From an uncultured Cellvibrionales bacterium (GTDB lineage Bacteria > Pseudomonadota > Gammaproteobacteria > Pseudomonadales > Porticoccaceae), in assembly GCA_913031145.1 (NCBI GenBank), contig CAJWCO010000002.1, positions 38,648-102,647 of the forward strand: DNA of 64,000 bases, in the 5' to 3' direction. The position numbers were made by a program, and so were the translations under genes. Below are positions 31,685 to 40,198 of the stretch, in pieces (the stretch's first letter is position 1; each line of letters opens with the position of its first letter). The notes under the pieces were generated by a model. It saw nothing but the letters and a program-made list of their open reading frames with translations. It did not search any database and had not been told where the DNA came from.

Positions 31685-32563
31685 ATGGTAAACGAATACA
31701 TGGCTTATAAAAAAAAGTTTGTTAATGTCCTTGGCAAAGAAATTGCTTATATCGAGGCCGGTAGTGGCGACCCGATTGTGCTTCTGCATGGCAATCCAAC
31801 ATCGTCATTTTTGTGGCGCAATGTGATACCCGAATTAATCGATGCTGGGCGCGTCATTGTCCCCGATCTGATTGGTCACGGAGATTCTGAAAAACTCCCA
31901 GTCAGCGACGGCCCAGACCGTTACAGTTTAGACGTTGCCTACCGCTATGTTGAGGCTCTGTTACACACGCTTAATGTCAACAGCGATGTCACGTTAGTAA
32001 CCCATGATTGGGGCACTGCGCTAGGCTTTTTATGGGCGATGAAACATGCTATTAATGTCAAGGGTATTGCCTACATGGAGGGCATCGTCAAACCCATGAG
32101 CTGGGATGACTGGCCAGAAAGTGCTCGCGGTATTTTTAAAGGATTTCGCTCCAAGAAAGGCGAAGAGCTGATTCTCGATCGTAACTTGTTTATCGAAGCC
32201 GTATTGCCATCTTCCGTACTACGAACGCTGAGCACTCGAGAAATGGACAGTTACCGAGCACCTCACTCAGAGTATGACGACCGCCAAACCCTGTTAAACT
32301 GGCCTCGGCAAATCCCGATCGAGGGCGAACCGCCAGCTGTTGTCCGCCAGGTCAATGAATATGGGCAGTTTATGGCAGGTAGCCAAATCCCGAAATTGTT
32401 TATCAATGCGGAACCTGGTTCAATCTTGGTCGGCGCTCAGCGCGAATTTTGCCGTCAGTGGCCAAACCAGCGTGAAATCACCGTAAAAGGTAGCCACTTC
32501 ATTCAAGAAGACTCGCCCGTTGAAATTGGTCAAGCCGTCAATGAGTGGATTCGCTCGCTCTAA
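31685..32563 (+). CDS. Haloalkane dehalogenase (HLD-II/LinB-DhaA-like alpha/beta hydrolase)
   Basis: Hydrolyses carbon-halogen bonds via an aspartyl ester. The 292-aa protein carries the full catalytic pentad of subfamily II: nucleophile Asp108 in THDWGT with Trp109 as halide stabiliser, Asn37 in HGNPTSS as the second stabiliser, acid Glu132 in YMEGI, and base His271 in GSHFIQED. The cap domain has normal length. A site AGGAAA precedes the ATG at 31685. It stands alone between non-coding regions; its natural substrate is unknown and could also be a non-halogenated ester. Confidence 0.9.
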   Translation: MVNEYMAYKKKFVNVLGKEIAYIEAGSGDPIVLLHGNPTSSFLWRNVIPELIDAGRVIVPDLIGHGDSEKLPVSDGPDRYSLDVAYRYVEALLHTLNVNSDVTLVTHDWGTALGFLWAMKHAINVKGIAYMEGIVKPMSWDDWPESARGIFKGFRSKKGEELILDRNLFIEAVLPSSVLRTLSTREMDSYRAPHSEYDDRQTLLNWPRQIPIEGEPPAVVRQVNEYGQFMAGSQIPKLFINAEPGSILVGAQREFCRQWPNQREITVKGSHFIQEDSPVEIGQAVNEWIRSL

Positions 32564-33007
32564 AGGTCCGAACTCAGAAACGCATGAGGGGTTTATAAAA
32601 TGTCGTCGCTCTGTCTCTATGCGCCAACTTTGCACCTCGCAAAGACCACCGTAACTATCAGCGTTAAAGTGCGGTCGTATCTTGCCATGCAAAGACGTTT
32701 AGGCTTTGGTTTCTCTCTATGCAAACCCTTTTTCGAGGACCGGATAGGGGCAGGTTAAGCCCCGTCGAGGTCATCGTGGTTTTTTCCGTGCGCTTTGTCA
32801 AAAAAGGTTTCGAAAAACTGCCTTAATGATCAAAAATAACGAGTCGCGACAACGTGTCGGGGCCGAGAGCGAACCCGAAGTCGTTGCGCCGATTGCATCG
32901 CCCAGCGCCTGTATACCGCTAGTAATTTAGAAACTATGGACATCACACCCATACCGATGAATATCGCCCTCAACATTTACCTCATCGAAAAAACATGGCT
33001 AAAGCGC
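32564..33007. other. Intergenic region between convergent genes
   Basis: 444 bases without a supported gene. A 52-codon frame starting at the ATG 32600 with a GAGGGG site is present but shows no recognisable sequence. No strong terminator hairpin found. Confidence 0.4.
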
Positions 33008-34144
33008 TCAGGTCAACACGCCTTGCCGCTCTAATTCCTCGATCTGTGCCGCGTCAAAGCCCCAACTAGCCAATACCGTCTTAGTGTCTGCGCCCTCTGC
33101 CGATGGGGCACTGGGAACCGCGCAATGCGAGCGGCTAAAGCGCGGTGCGGGGGCCGGTTGAACTTGCTCATCAATGTCGATAAACGTACTACGAGCCTCA
33201 TTATGTGGGTGTTTTACTGCCTCTTCATAGTCTAATATAGCCGTTACACAGGCGTTGGAACCTGAAAAAACTGCGCTCCATTGATCGCGTGTTTTAGAAC
33301 CGAACAGGTGCTTGAATGCTTCTTTCATTGCTGGCCACTGCTGTCGATTATGTTGATTTTGAATAAACTCCTCAGGCAGACCCGTTAAAGCGATCAGTTC
33401 CGCGAAAAACTTCGGCTCTATTGCCGCAACCGCTACATACTTGTCATCCGCAGTTGGATACGCCGCATAAAAAGGGGCGCCGCCGTCCAATAAGTTCTCC
33501 TCCCGCTGCGTATTCCAAGCCCCAAACCGACTCAGGCCATAGAAAAAACTCATTAGATGAGCCGCGCCGTCGGTAATAGCCGCATCGACGACTTGGCCCT
33601 TGCCAGATTTTTTGACCTCCAGTAGCGCGGAGAGAATACCAACGACCAAAAACAAACTGCCCCCTGCATAATCACCCACTAGGTTGAGTGGTGGGATAGG
33701 CCGCTCTTTGGACCCAATAGCGGCGGCGGCACCCGATAAAGAGAGAAAGTTATAATCATGCCCTGCGAACTGTGCGAGCGGTCCCTCCTGCCCCCAACCT
33801 GTCATGCGTCCATAAATGATTTTCGGATTGCGCTGCAAACATATCTCAGGGCCAAAACCCAGACGCTCGGCAACGCCTGGACGATTCCCCTCAAAGATCA
33901 CATCGGCGCTTGCAACTAACGCAAGAAGCGTCTCCAAACCTTGTGCTTTTTTAATGTCCAGCGCAAGACTCTTTTTCCCACGCGAATTTATGTCCATAGC
34001 AGAGGGCGGTGCAATCGAATTAGGTGTTGATGCACGCTCTATCACGATCACCTCAGCACCCAAATCGCCCAATAATTGGCCTGCATACGGACCCGGCCCA
34101 ATGCCTTTTATCTCAATAATTTTAATACCCGCCAAAGGGCCCAT
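33008..34144 (-). CDS. CaiB/BaiF CoA-transferase family, alpha-methylacyl-CoA racemase-like
   Basis: Class III family member of 378 aa. It keeps the alpha-methylacyl-CoA racemase pattern: MGPLAGIKIIEI at the start, the RGKKSLALDIK segment, the base pair His129 in GHDYNFLSLSG and Asp158 in VGDYAGG. Racemases of this group invert the 2-methyl centre of branched acyl-CoAs so that beta-oxidation can proceed; CoA transfer cannot be excluded. It lies 52 bases behind an acyl-CoA dehydrogenase on the same strand, which supports a role in branched-chain acyl-CoA breakdown. Confidence 0.88.
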   Translation of the reverse strand: MGPLAGIKIIEIKGIGPGPYAGQLLGDLGAEVIVIERASTPNSIAPPSAMDINSRGKKSLALDIKKAQGLETLLALVASADVIFEGNRPGVAERLGFGPEICLQRNPKIIYGRMTGWGQEGPLAQFAGHDYNFLSLSGAAAAIGSKERPIPPLNLVGDYAGGSLFLVVGILSALLEVKKSGKGQVVDAAITDGAAHLMSFFYGLSRFGAWNTQREENLLDGGAPFYAAYPTADDKYVAVAAIEPKFFAELIALTGLPEEFIQNQHNRQQWPAMKEAFKHLFGSKTRDQWSAVFSGSNACVTAILDYEEAVKHPHNEARSTFIDIDEQVQPAPAPRFSRSHCAVPSAPSAEGADTKTVLASWGFDAAQIEELERQGVLT

Positions 34145-34196
34145 ATCAACATCCTATACGTCTAAGATAACTCGCTCCCCCAAAAGAGCACGCCCG

Positions 34197-35336
34197 CTAG
34201 TCCAAACGGCTGGTGTAATCTGCCCAGAAAATATCGCGACTAATAATTAGTTTCATCACCTCAGTGCTGCCTGCCAAAATACGGTTAATGCGCGCGTCTG
34301 TGAACATATTACAAATAGGATACTCTTGCATGTACCCTGCACCACCATGCAACTGAACACCTAAATCTAACATCTTCCACTCCACTTCATTGGTTTGTAG
34401 TTTGGCTTTTGCCGCCATATTAGCGGTTAATTTTCCGTCGTTATGAAGCGACACCAAATGATCGACATACACTTCTAATACATCAATCTCAGCATCCATT
34501 TCTGCCATCTTAAATTGCGTATTCTGCATGTCAGAAAGTGGCTTTCCGAATAACTGTCGCTGCATCACAAATTCGCGGGTGAGATCAAATGCCCTCCGAG
34601 CACTGGCAATGCAACCAACGGCCGCTATCAGGCGCTCCTCCGCCAAACCTTGCATCAAGTAGTAAAACCCGCGACCCACTTGTCCAAGGATATTCTCTCG
34701 GGGAATTTTGACGCTCTGAAAAAATAATTCAGCCGTGTCCTGGGCCTTCATACCCATTTTTTCGAGATTACGACCGCGCTCAACAACGCAAAGCGTCATG
34801 GTATGAGTACTCGCAAGTGCTTCAGATTTTGCCGCAACGACCACATAATCGGCGTTAATGCCGTTTGAAATATACGTCTTTGGTCCATTCAATATAAAGT
34901 GGTCACCCGACTCCACCAACGTTGTTTCTATGCCAGCAAGATCACTGCCTGCATCCGCTTCGGTCATGGCAATTGCAAGAATTTTTTCCCCACTGACGCA
35001 ATCGGGCAAAAAGCGGTTTTTTTGCTCCTCTGTCCCAAGCGCATCCAAATAGGGGCCGACCAAACGACTATGAAGCGTGTTAAACCACTCGCTGCAGCCT
35101 TGACGCGTTGTCTCTTCAATAATAATTTGCTCAAAACGAAAATCTTTATCGCCCATACCGCCATAGCATTGATCAGGCCAGACCATCAAAAATCCTTGTG
35201 CACCCGCTTTTTTAAAAGCCTCTCGACCGACCCTATTTTGTGTGCGCCAGACCGCAATATGGGGTGCAATTTCGGCGCCCAAAAATTCGCGATACGCGCG
35301 GCGAAACATGGTTTGCTCTTCGGTAAAATCTCTCAT
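34197..35336 (-). CDS. Acyl-CoA dehydrogenase, long-chain/branched-chain type
   Basis: FAD enzyme introducing the alpha,beta double bond in an acyl-CoA. The 379-aa protein has AMTEADAGSDLAGI for FAD/substrate contact, RQLFGKPLSDMQNTQFK and VQLHGGAGYMQEYPI. The C-terminal site that carries the catalytic Glu in medium-chain enzymes reads LAGSTEVMK, so the base is probably the Glu in GLAEERLIAA, as in long-chain and isovaleryl-CoA dehydrogenases. I favour the ATG at 35336, behind GGAG/GGG; an upstream ATG at 35360 lacks a ribosome site. Likely co-transcribed with the racemase-like gene. Confidence 0.9.
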   Translation of the reverse strand: MRDFTEEQTMFRRAYREFLGAEIAPHIAVWRTQNRVGREAFKKAGAQGFLMVWPDQCYGGMGDKDFRFEQIIIEETTRQGCSEWFNTLHSRLVGPYLDALGTEEQKNRFLPDCVSGEKILAIAMTEADAGSDLAGIETTLVESGDHFILNGPKTYISNGINADYVVVAAKSEALASTHTMTLCVVERGRNLEKMGMKAQDTAELFFQSVKIPRENILGQVGRGFYYLMQGLAEERLIAAVGCIASARRAFDLTREFVMQRQLFGKPLSDMQNTQFKMAEMDAEIDVLEVYVDHLVSLHNDGKLTANMAAKAKLQTNEVEWKMLDLGVQLHGGAGYMQEYPICNMFTDARINRILAGSTEVMKLIISRDIFWADYTSRLD

Positions 35337-36250
35337 CACCCAGCCCAACTCCGTTGTCATTTGTTGTTTTAAAGCCCCATCCGCTGTGGGTTAGCCGACT
35401 CAACACAGTTTTTCGCCGCGTTTTAAGTCTAAAACCGTTTGTTGTCCGACACCGACAATGCCTCCCGCATAAGCACCTGCACTCAGATCAGTCCAATCTC
35501 AGTCAAGCACCCGCCTTTTTAACATATCTGCATTCACCTCGCTTATCGCCTATTAAGCGAACAATCGCTCGCCCCACCCAGCAGGCACGGACCCACGAGC
35601 GCGGCTCTTACATCTTAGTTGACTTTGAACATCAAACCTATGTGTCTCGGCTACCCTATCTCATCAATTGGACTGTGCAACGCGATTGTTGACAACGCAC
35701 TTTGTTACCCCAGTATAGTCGCCCATCCGACCGAGACCATCAAGTTAGCTACCCGTTATGTAGTGGTAACACGCCTAAATAGACAGAATTGTTTAATATC
35801 ATCTCACTCAGGTCTAATTGAGGTTTGTTCCCCACAACATCTAAAATCAATTTTTTGTGGTGCACACAAACGGGGCTATTAGTGCGCGCGCTCAGACTTG
35901 CATGGCTGCCGACTTAACAACTGGACCGGCGCGTATGGCTTTTTGTCAACCGCCCACTTTTGGTTCGAGAACCCCGTATTCGCCAGCTTGTATTTAGAAC
36001 GCTCGAGCCTATAGGCTATCACACGCCTTGGAGTTTTTTACTTTGCGGGGGCCTAGACCATCAATCGCAACTAGATTTTACCCAAAAGAATGCGTAAATT
36101 GTGCGTAGCAACGATCGTTAAAGAAGAGATCAAGAGACCGTAGTCGATCGTCAAAGTGATCCGGTGCAGAGCACCCGTTTTGCTTCGTTTTACATGGATC
36201 TATAACTTTATAGATGACCCAAAACCGGTAAATAAGGAGGGGATCGCAAA
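35337..36250. other. Long intergenic region (about 0.9 kb)
   Basis: No reading frame here has both a plausible start and a recognisable sequence. Weak hairpins are seen at 35540-35559 (CGCTTA / TAAGCG) and 36163-36175 (GGTGC / GCACC followed by CGTTTT). An 18-bp palindrome at 36198-36215 is listed separately. It may hold degraded coding sequence or an unrecognised RNA. Confidence 0.4.
36198..36215. promoter_or_regulatory. 18-bp palindrome upstream of small lipoprotein gene
   Basis: ATCTATAA (36198-36205) and TTATAGAT (36208-36215) are perfect inverted repeats around CT. The left arm contains TATAAC, a passable -10 element, so a dimeric regulator could bind over the promoter. The centre is about 45 bases before the start of the lipoprotein gene. 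Confidence 0.4.
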
Positions 36251-36475
36251 ATGCTCCACTTCACTGATACGTTAACACAGTGCGCTGCTAAATCCGCTCT
36301 AGGCTACATTAAGGTATTCAGCATCGTTGCTGCACTGTGCCTGAGCGGTTGCATGGCTGACCCTTACGAGCAGTGCATGAAAGATGAAAAAAGAAAGAAC
36401 GCCTATTTAGGTGAAGACGATTACATAAAACAAAGTTCTAAGATATGCGCTAGAAAAGCCAGACAGTCATCGTGA
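36251..36475 (+). CDS. Small putative lipoprotein, family unknown
   Basis: A 74-aa product preceded by a near-perfect AAGGAGG site, nine bases before the ATG, which argues for a real and well-translated gene. The N-terminal third has a hydrophobic signal (about residues 18-33) ending in LSGC, a lipobox, so the mature protein would be a lipid-anchored peptide of about 41 residues starting CMADPYEQC, with two further cysteines. The rest is charged (KDEKRKNAYLGEDDY). I recognise no family; it may be an envelope stress or assembly factor, but that is speculation. Confidence 0.7.
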   Translation: MLHFTDTLTQCAAKSALGYIKVFSIVAALCLSGCMADPYEQCMKDEKRKNAYLGEDDYIKQSSKICARKARQSS

Positions 36476-36476
36476 C

Positions 36477-36499
36477 ATAAGGGCTTCAGCTTATTTTTT
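36477..36499 (+). terminator. Possible intrinsic terminator of the small lipoprotein gene
   Basis: ATAAG (36477-36481) and CTTAT (36490-36494) can pair around GGCTTCAG, followed by six T (36494-36499), immediately behind the stop codon. The stem is short and AT-rich, so efficiency may be low. Confidence 0.4.
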
Positions 36500-36667
36500 G
36501 ATGCGAAACCGAGACGTGCTCAGCATTAATAACGCCGCATGTCCTTCTCGTGCTGTAATAAAGCGATAAGTGCGCATTTAACCACCACGATAGGAATTCT
36601 CTCTGCGAGTCGTCCACCCAACAAATCGTTTCGTTTTTTGACACTTGCGCATGCGCACAGGGCACAT

Positions 36668-37636
36668 TCATGGCCCAAAAAATGCACGCTTAAGCGCAGT
36701 ATAATGCGTCAATCGCGCATCGACCGATAGCTTTGCTTTTGGGCAGGTGTACTCAAAAGCGTGAAAACCGCCCTCAAAAACCTCAAACTGAACCTCAACA
36801 TCTGCCGATTGTAAGCGTTCAGCATACTCGCGGTTTTCATCGACAAAGGCATCGACAGAACCCACAGCGATGTAGGCAGGTGGGAGATCTTTTAAGTTCA
36901 AAGCACGACTTGCCGCCATATAGCCCGAGACACTTTCGGAGTCAGCGGTTTCACCGCTATTTTTCTGGCCTAAATAATATCGCCACGCAATGCTATTGGA
37001 GTTTCGGTTCCATACGCGCTCATCGGTTATGCTATAACTCGACGGCGTGACGTTGCGATCATCAATCATCGGGCACAGTAAGAACTGAAACATCGGCTTG
37101 ATGGTCATATTATCTCGAACCGACAAACTCAGCGCAGCCGCCAAACCGGCTCCGGCGCTAACGCCCCCCACGGCGATCCTACTTGGATCGACCGATAGCC
37201 CGTCGGCATTGTCAAACAGCCACTGCAGCGCCGTAGAACAGTCGTTCAAGGGCGCTGGAAATGGATCTTCTGGGGCTAGGCGATACTCGACAGAAACCAC
37301 AACGGAGCCGACCCTTTTTGCCATATCACGAACCAGTTGATCGTCATTCTCCATGGCTCCAAAACAGTACCCCCCGCCGTGAATCCAAAGGAGTGCCGGT
37401 AATGGCTCCGCTGTGTCTTCTGGGCGGTAGACCCGCACAAGCACAGACGGTGAACCCTCTTGGGGAATTTGGTGGTCCACACTATCAACCCCCTCCACCA
37501 TTGGCAATTTGGCCGTCATCTCAGCCCGCATCTGCGCACCTCGCGCACGGGTTTTTACAATGTCGGTCCAGATATCCAGCTCAGGAAAAGATTCAAGATA
37601 GGTTAGGAGCTCTTTATCAATCAAATCGAGATTCAT
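36668..37636 (-). CDS. Alpha/beta hydrolase, hormone-sensitive-lipase family esterase
   Basis: Predicted carboxylic ester hydrolase of 322 aa without signal peptide. It has the oxyanion motif HGGG (86-89), nucleophile Ser160 in GVSAGAG, acid Asp262 in GSVDAFVDEN and base His292 in GGFHAFE, a full triad of the bacterial hormone-sensitive-lipase family (family IV). Single gene converging on the small lipoprotein. The natural ester is unknown; the surrounding acyl-CoA enzymes suggest release of a carboxylate for catabolism. Confidence 0.9.
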   Translation of the reverse strand: MNLDLIDKELLTYLESFPELDIWTDIVKTRARGAQMRAEMTAKLPMVEGVDSVDHQIPQEGSPSVLVRVYRPEDTAEPLPALLWIHGGGYCFGAMENDDQLVRDMAKRVGSVVVSVEYRLAPEDPFPAPLNDCSTALQWLFDNADGLSVDPSRIAVGGVSAGAGLAAALSLSVRDNMTIKPMFQFLLCPMIDDRNVTPSSYSITDERVWNRNSNSIAWRYYLGQKNSGETADSESVSGYMAASRALNLKDLPPAYIAVGSVDAFVDENREYAERLQSADVEVQFEVFEGGFHAFEYTCPKAKLSVDARLTHYTALKRAFFGP

Positions 37637-38082
37637 CTACTAACACCACAGCTTCCAATCGTTCAGTTATCGCAGTCTGCCTGTTGTCAAGATATCGTAA
37701 CATAGGCGTTCAGTTTATCAGCCGCCAGACGCGGCGCTTTGACCGTCCGAATTCCGTGCTTGTCCCAATGTAAAGGACAGGCCGCAAGGCATCGCCACGG
37801 TATCAGCTGGGCGCCTGTCTGAGCGCTCGCAGTTGCGGGCGCACTTATTTGCGTTACTTCCATTTCGAACCGCTTAGCTGTTGCAGACAAACCATCGTCA
37901 CTCTGCGCAACGCACGCTTAAACGCGCCACCCACTGATGACTCCCTTCTCGCAACAGCGCGGCTTTGGGAGAAAGCGACTAAACCGCCATTTTATGTCGT
38001 CAACAACTGCCATTCATACCGCGAAAAAGCCCTTTTCACGAAGTATCGCCAAGGTCAAAGTCTATTTCTCGGCAATCCAATT
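37637..38082. other. Intergenic region
   Basis: 446 bases between the esterase and the rhodanese gene. A 120-codon plus-strand frame (37849-38211) runs into the rhodanese gene on the opposite strand and has no recognisable sequence, so it was not called. Nothing else seen. Confidence 0.4.
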
Positions 38083-38457
38083 TTAGCTTTCGGTGGGTCC
38101 TCCGGCAGCGATCCACTCGCCAATACCCCCCACATTCGAAACACTTTCGTACCCCATATCGACCAACGTCTTCCCACTCAGCGCAGCCATGCCGCCCGCA
38201 CCGCAAACTAACACAATGTCAGATTGTTTATTGAGCATTTTGTGGTGAAAGTCGGTTTCATCATCGGCAGCAAATTCAATAAAACCCCGCGGTATTCGGA
38301 GCGCACCCTTGATCGTACCTGTCGACATGATCTCTGAGCTATCGCGGACATCAATAAATACTGAGTTTCCGCTCTGGTGTCTTTCAATCCCCTGAGACGG
38401 ATTAATCCTGGGACACACAATCTCTGCTTCACTCAAATAATCTTTTGCTCGTTTCAC
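38083..38457 (-). CDS. Rhodanese-like domain protein
   Basis: Single-domain sulfurtransferase of 124 aa. The rhodanese fold is shown by VFIDVRDSSEI, GALRIPRGFIEF and the active-site Cys85 at the start of the loop CGAGGMAAL, followed by the usual MGYESVSNVGGIGEW end. The active loop is uncharged (CGAGGMA), unlike thiosulfate sulfurtransferases with Lys/Arg, so the sulfur donor is uncertain. It starts at a GTG with a strong GGAGGG site. Stand-alone gene. Confidence 0.88.
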   Translation of the reverse strand: MKRAKDYLSEAEIVCPRINPSQGIERHQSGNSVFIDVRDSSEIMSTGTIKGALRIPRGFIEFAADDETDFHHKMLNKQSDIVLVCGAGGMAALSGKTLVDMGYESVSNVGGIGEWIAAGGPTES

Positions 38458-38995
38458 TTTCTACCCTCCAAAATTTACTCGCATTTGTAATCAACTTATG
38501 AAATTGTCAATCGCATCGCACCTAATCGCCGAAATTTAATTTTACTATTCAGCGCGCGTTATGTACAACATCGTTAGCCCTAGACGAACCGATATCGAAT
38601 GTTCCGACTCTGCTGTGTCACAAGGGCCGCGCTAATAAAACCCCTCTAAAATCCAAAGGCGGTATGCCGAAGAAATTTTTGTGCGATGGAGCGATCATTT
38701 TCGAAGGGGTGCATCAGCGCGATAATGGCCTCAATACACGCAACCCTTGAGAAATAAAAAGTGACAAGCGAGACACGCCGCAACAGCGCGTTCAGAGATA
38801 CACGCGCAAACCGGATTTTTAAGGGACATCTATACAAGACGTGTGTGCAATATGCATCACCAGAGGCAACGTAAATGTAAACGCTCGGAAAATGTGCTTT
38901 GTACGAAACCACCCGCTGCGTTTCCACAGCAGGCGCTTGGTAACAACCTAGGCCGCTTTATGAAAATAAAGCGACCCTTCAACTAAAATAACCCG
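38458..38995. other. Intergenic region behind the Asn-heptad protein
   Basis: 538 bases. A 93-codon minus-strand frame at 38646-38927 has no recognisable features and was not called. A perfect 8-bp hairpin, CGCTTTAT (38954-38961) / ATAAAGCG (38966-38973) with a GAAA loop, lies 23 bases behind the stop of the 38996-39706 gene and may mark its transcript end, although no T run follows. Confidence 0.4.
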
Positions 38996-39706
38996 TTAAA
39001 TTTGGCCTCGATTTGCAGACATAGCAGCACGATTCTGCATGATACTTTCTCGTCGCTCTGCAATATCCGTCTTGTTTTTCATCAACGAATCCGAATTCTC
39101 AATGGATTTATCAACCAGCGCTTGCATTTTTGCTCGATTTGCGTTGACGTTCTGAGCCAAAGACGCAAGCAGGCTTTTATTGAAAGCAATCATCTTTGCG
39201 TTTTTCTCGGGCGTCGCATTACTCGGTGACATGTCTCCGCCTAAAAGTGACGCGTTGGCCGCGATGTTATTTGCGTTATGGCTAACGATTGATTCGTTCG
39301 CACTCATAATCGCTGAGTTAACCTCAATGAGCGCCGCATTGATTTCAGCCATTTTTTCGCTGATATCAAGCACAGCCGAATTAAGATTTGACCGATGCTC
39401 AAGAGCTTTAAGTGTGCTTGAGTTAATTGCGGCATCAATGAAATTCTGTTCCACGTCACTGTTAGCGTCCATGCCACTTAAAATATTGTGCGTGTTGGTC
39501 AGAATATCGTCCGTGTTTTGGTTTGCGAGCTGCCGATTACCCATGAACGCAGCTGAATAATTGCTAAGAATCATATGGCGGTTTTCTTCTATTAACGACC
39601 GTGATAAATACACTGCCATTTTATTCTCTATCACCGAGCTTCTAATATTGTCTATGGCTACTTGGTTGGCCGCGATATTTGCTTTGTTTTCGTCAATCTG
39701 ACTCAT
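38996..39706 (-). CDS. Asparagine-heptad coiled-coil protein, family unknown
   Basis: A 236-aa protein with no Cys or Trp, no signal peptide and no membrane segment. It is built of heptads with Ile/Val/Leu/Met at position a and Asn at d. In the first block (residues 4-49) a = I4, I11, I18, V25, V32, I39, I46 and d is Asn at 7, 14, 28, 42 and 49. In a second block Asn recurs at 88, 95, 109, 123, 130, 137, 144 and 151, and in a third at 169, 176, 190, 204, 211, 225 and 232. A Gly/Pro-containing break lies at 156-166. Such [IV]xxN layers are known from trimeric coiled coils. A TGAGGTG site precedes the ATG and TATACT (39749-39754) may be its -10. Function unknown. Confidence 0.8.
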   Translation of the reverse strand: MSQIDENKANIAANQVAIDNIRSSVIENKMAVYLSRSLIEENRHMILSNYSAAFMGNRQLANQNTDDILTNTHNILSGMDANSDVEQNFIDAAINSSTLKALEHRSNLNSAVLDISEKMAEINAALIEVNSAIMSANESIVSHNANNIAANASLLGGDMSPSNATPEKNAKMIAFNKSLLASLAQNVNANRAKMQALVDKSIENSDSLMKNKTDIAERRESIMQNRAAMSANRGQI

Positions 39707-40142
39707 TATTACACCTCATTATTATGGTTATTAAAAAGTGGATCTATCAGTATACTTCTTTCTCGGATAGAAAAAAAAGTCACAATTCCTGATATTTTTT
39801 ATTTTTGGGCGCAATTAAGCGTTATATCATAAGCTCAATAATATTTTTGCTCATTCTATTCGAAATTTCGTAAGCGTAAGGGCTAAGATACAAAGATGAT
39901 ACATTGAATCATTCGTCAATGGCTCGTCGTACGTCGCCAGCTCTTTAGACCTTTCGGGAGGTTTGAGCACTGAATGTACGCAACGTTTTCGACGCAATTA
40001 ACCAGTTTTAACACGGAGGCGTCATACCCCGAGCCTCGTTTGTTCTTATGTAGGTATGTTATTTCTCAGTCAACTGATGATGTTTCGGCGACTCATTCGT
40101 TAGCGTGCGAGGGCAACCCGCGCACGATTGCTCTTTTTGCGC
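39707..40142. other. AT-rich upstream region of the Asn-heptad gene
   Basis: About 440 bases between this gene and the TonB receptor terminator. It holds the probable promoter of the leftward gene (TATACT at 39749-39754, next to a run of eight A at 39771-39778) and no supported gene. A 62-codon plus-strand frame at 39974-40162 reads through the terminator hairpin and was rejected. Confidence 0.4.
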
Positions 40143-40182
40143 AAAAAAGCCGGGCACTTTGAGTACTTCAATGTGCCCGGCT
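40143..40182 (-). terminator. Strong intrinsic terminator of the TonB-dependent receptor gene
   Basis: Read on the minus strand, AGCCGGGCAC (40182-40173) pairs perfectly with GTGCCCGGCT (40157-40148) around a 15-base loop, followed by six T (40148-40143). It lies 17 bases behind the receptor stop codon. Confidence 0.88.
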
Positions 40183-40198
40183 AAACTTCACCAAGACT

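Noticed and set aside
32600..32758. 52-codon frame with a fair ribosome site behind the dehalogenase
   Set aside because: No recognisable sequence and no conservation evidence available; too weak to call.
35354..35882. Two plus-strand frames of 112 and 87 codons
   Set aside because: No ribosome sites and no protein-like pattern; their codons look random compared with the neighbours.
35955..35975. GGTTCGAGAACCCC, reminiscent of a tRNA T-arm
   Set aside because: No acceptor, D-arm or anticodon arm can be formed around it.
37261..37773. 170-codon plus-strand frame
   Set aside because: Most of it is antisense to the esterase gene; the remainder is low-complexity and has no ribosome site.
38646..38927. 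93-codon minus-strand frame behind the rhodanese gene
   Set aside because: No ribosome site, no recognisable sequence and rare-residue-rich composition; left as intergenic.
38996..39706. Reading the Asn-heptad protein as a trimeric autotransporter adhesin
   Set aside because: There is no signal peptide, no head domain and no C-terminal membrane anchor.
39974..40162. 62-codon plus-strand frame
   Set aside because: It reads through the strong terminator of the TonB receptor gene and has no features.
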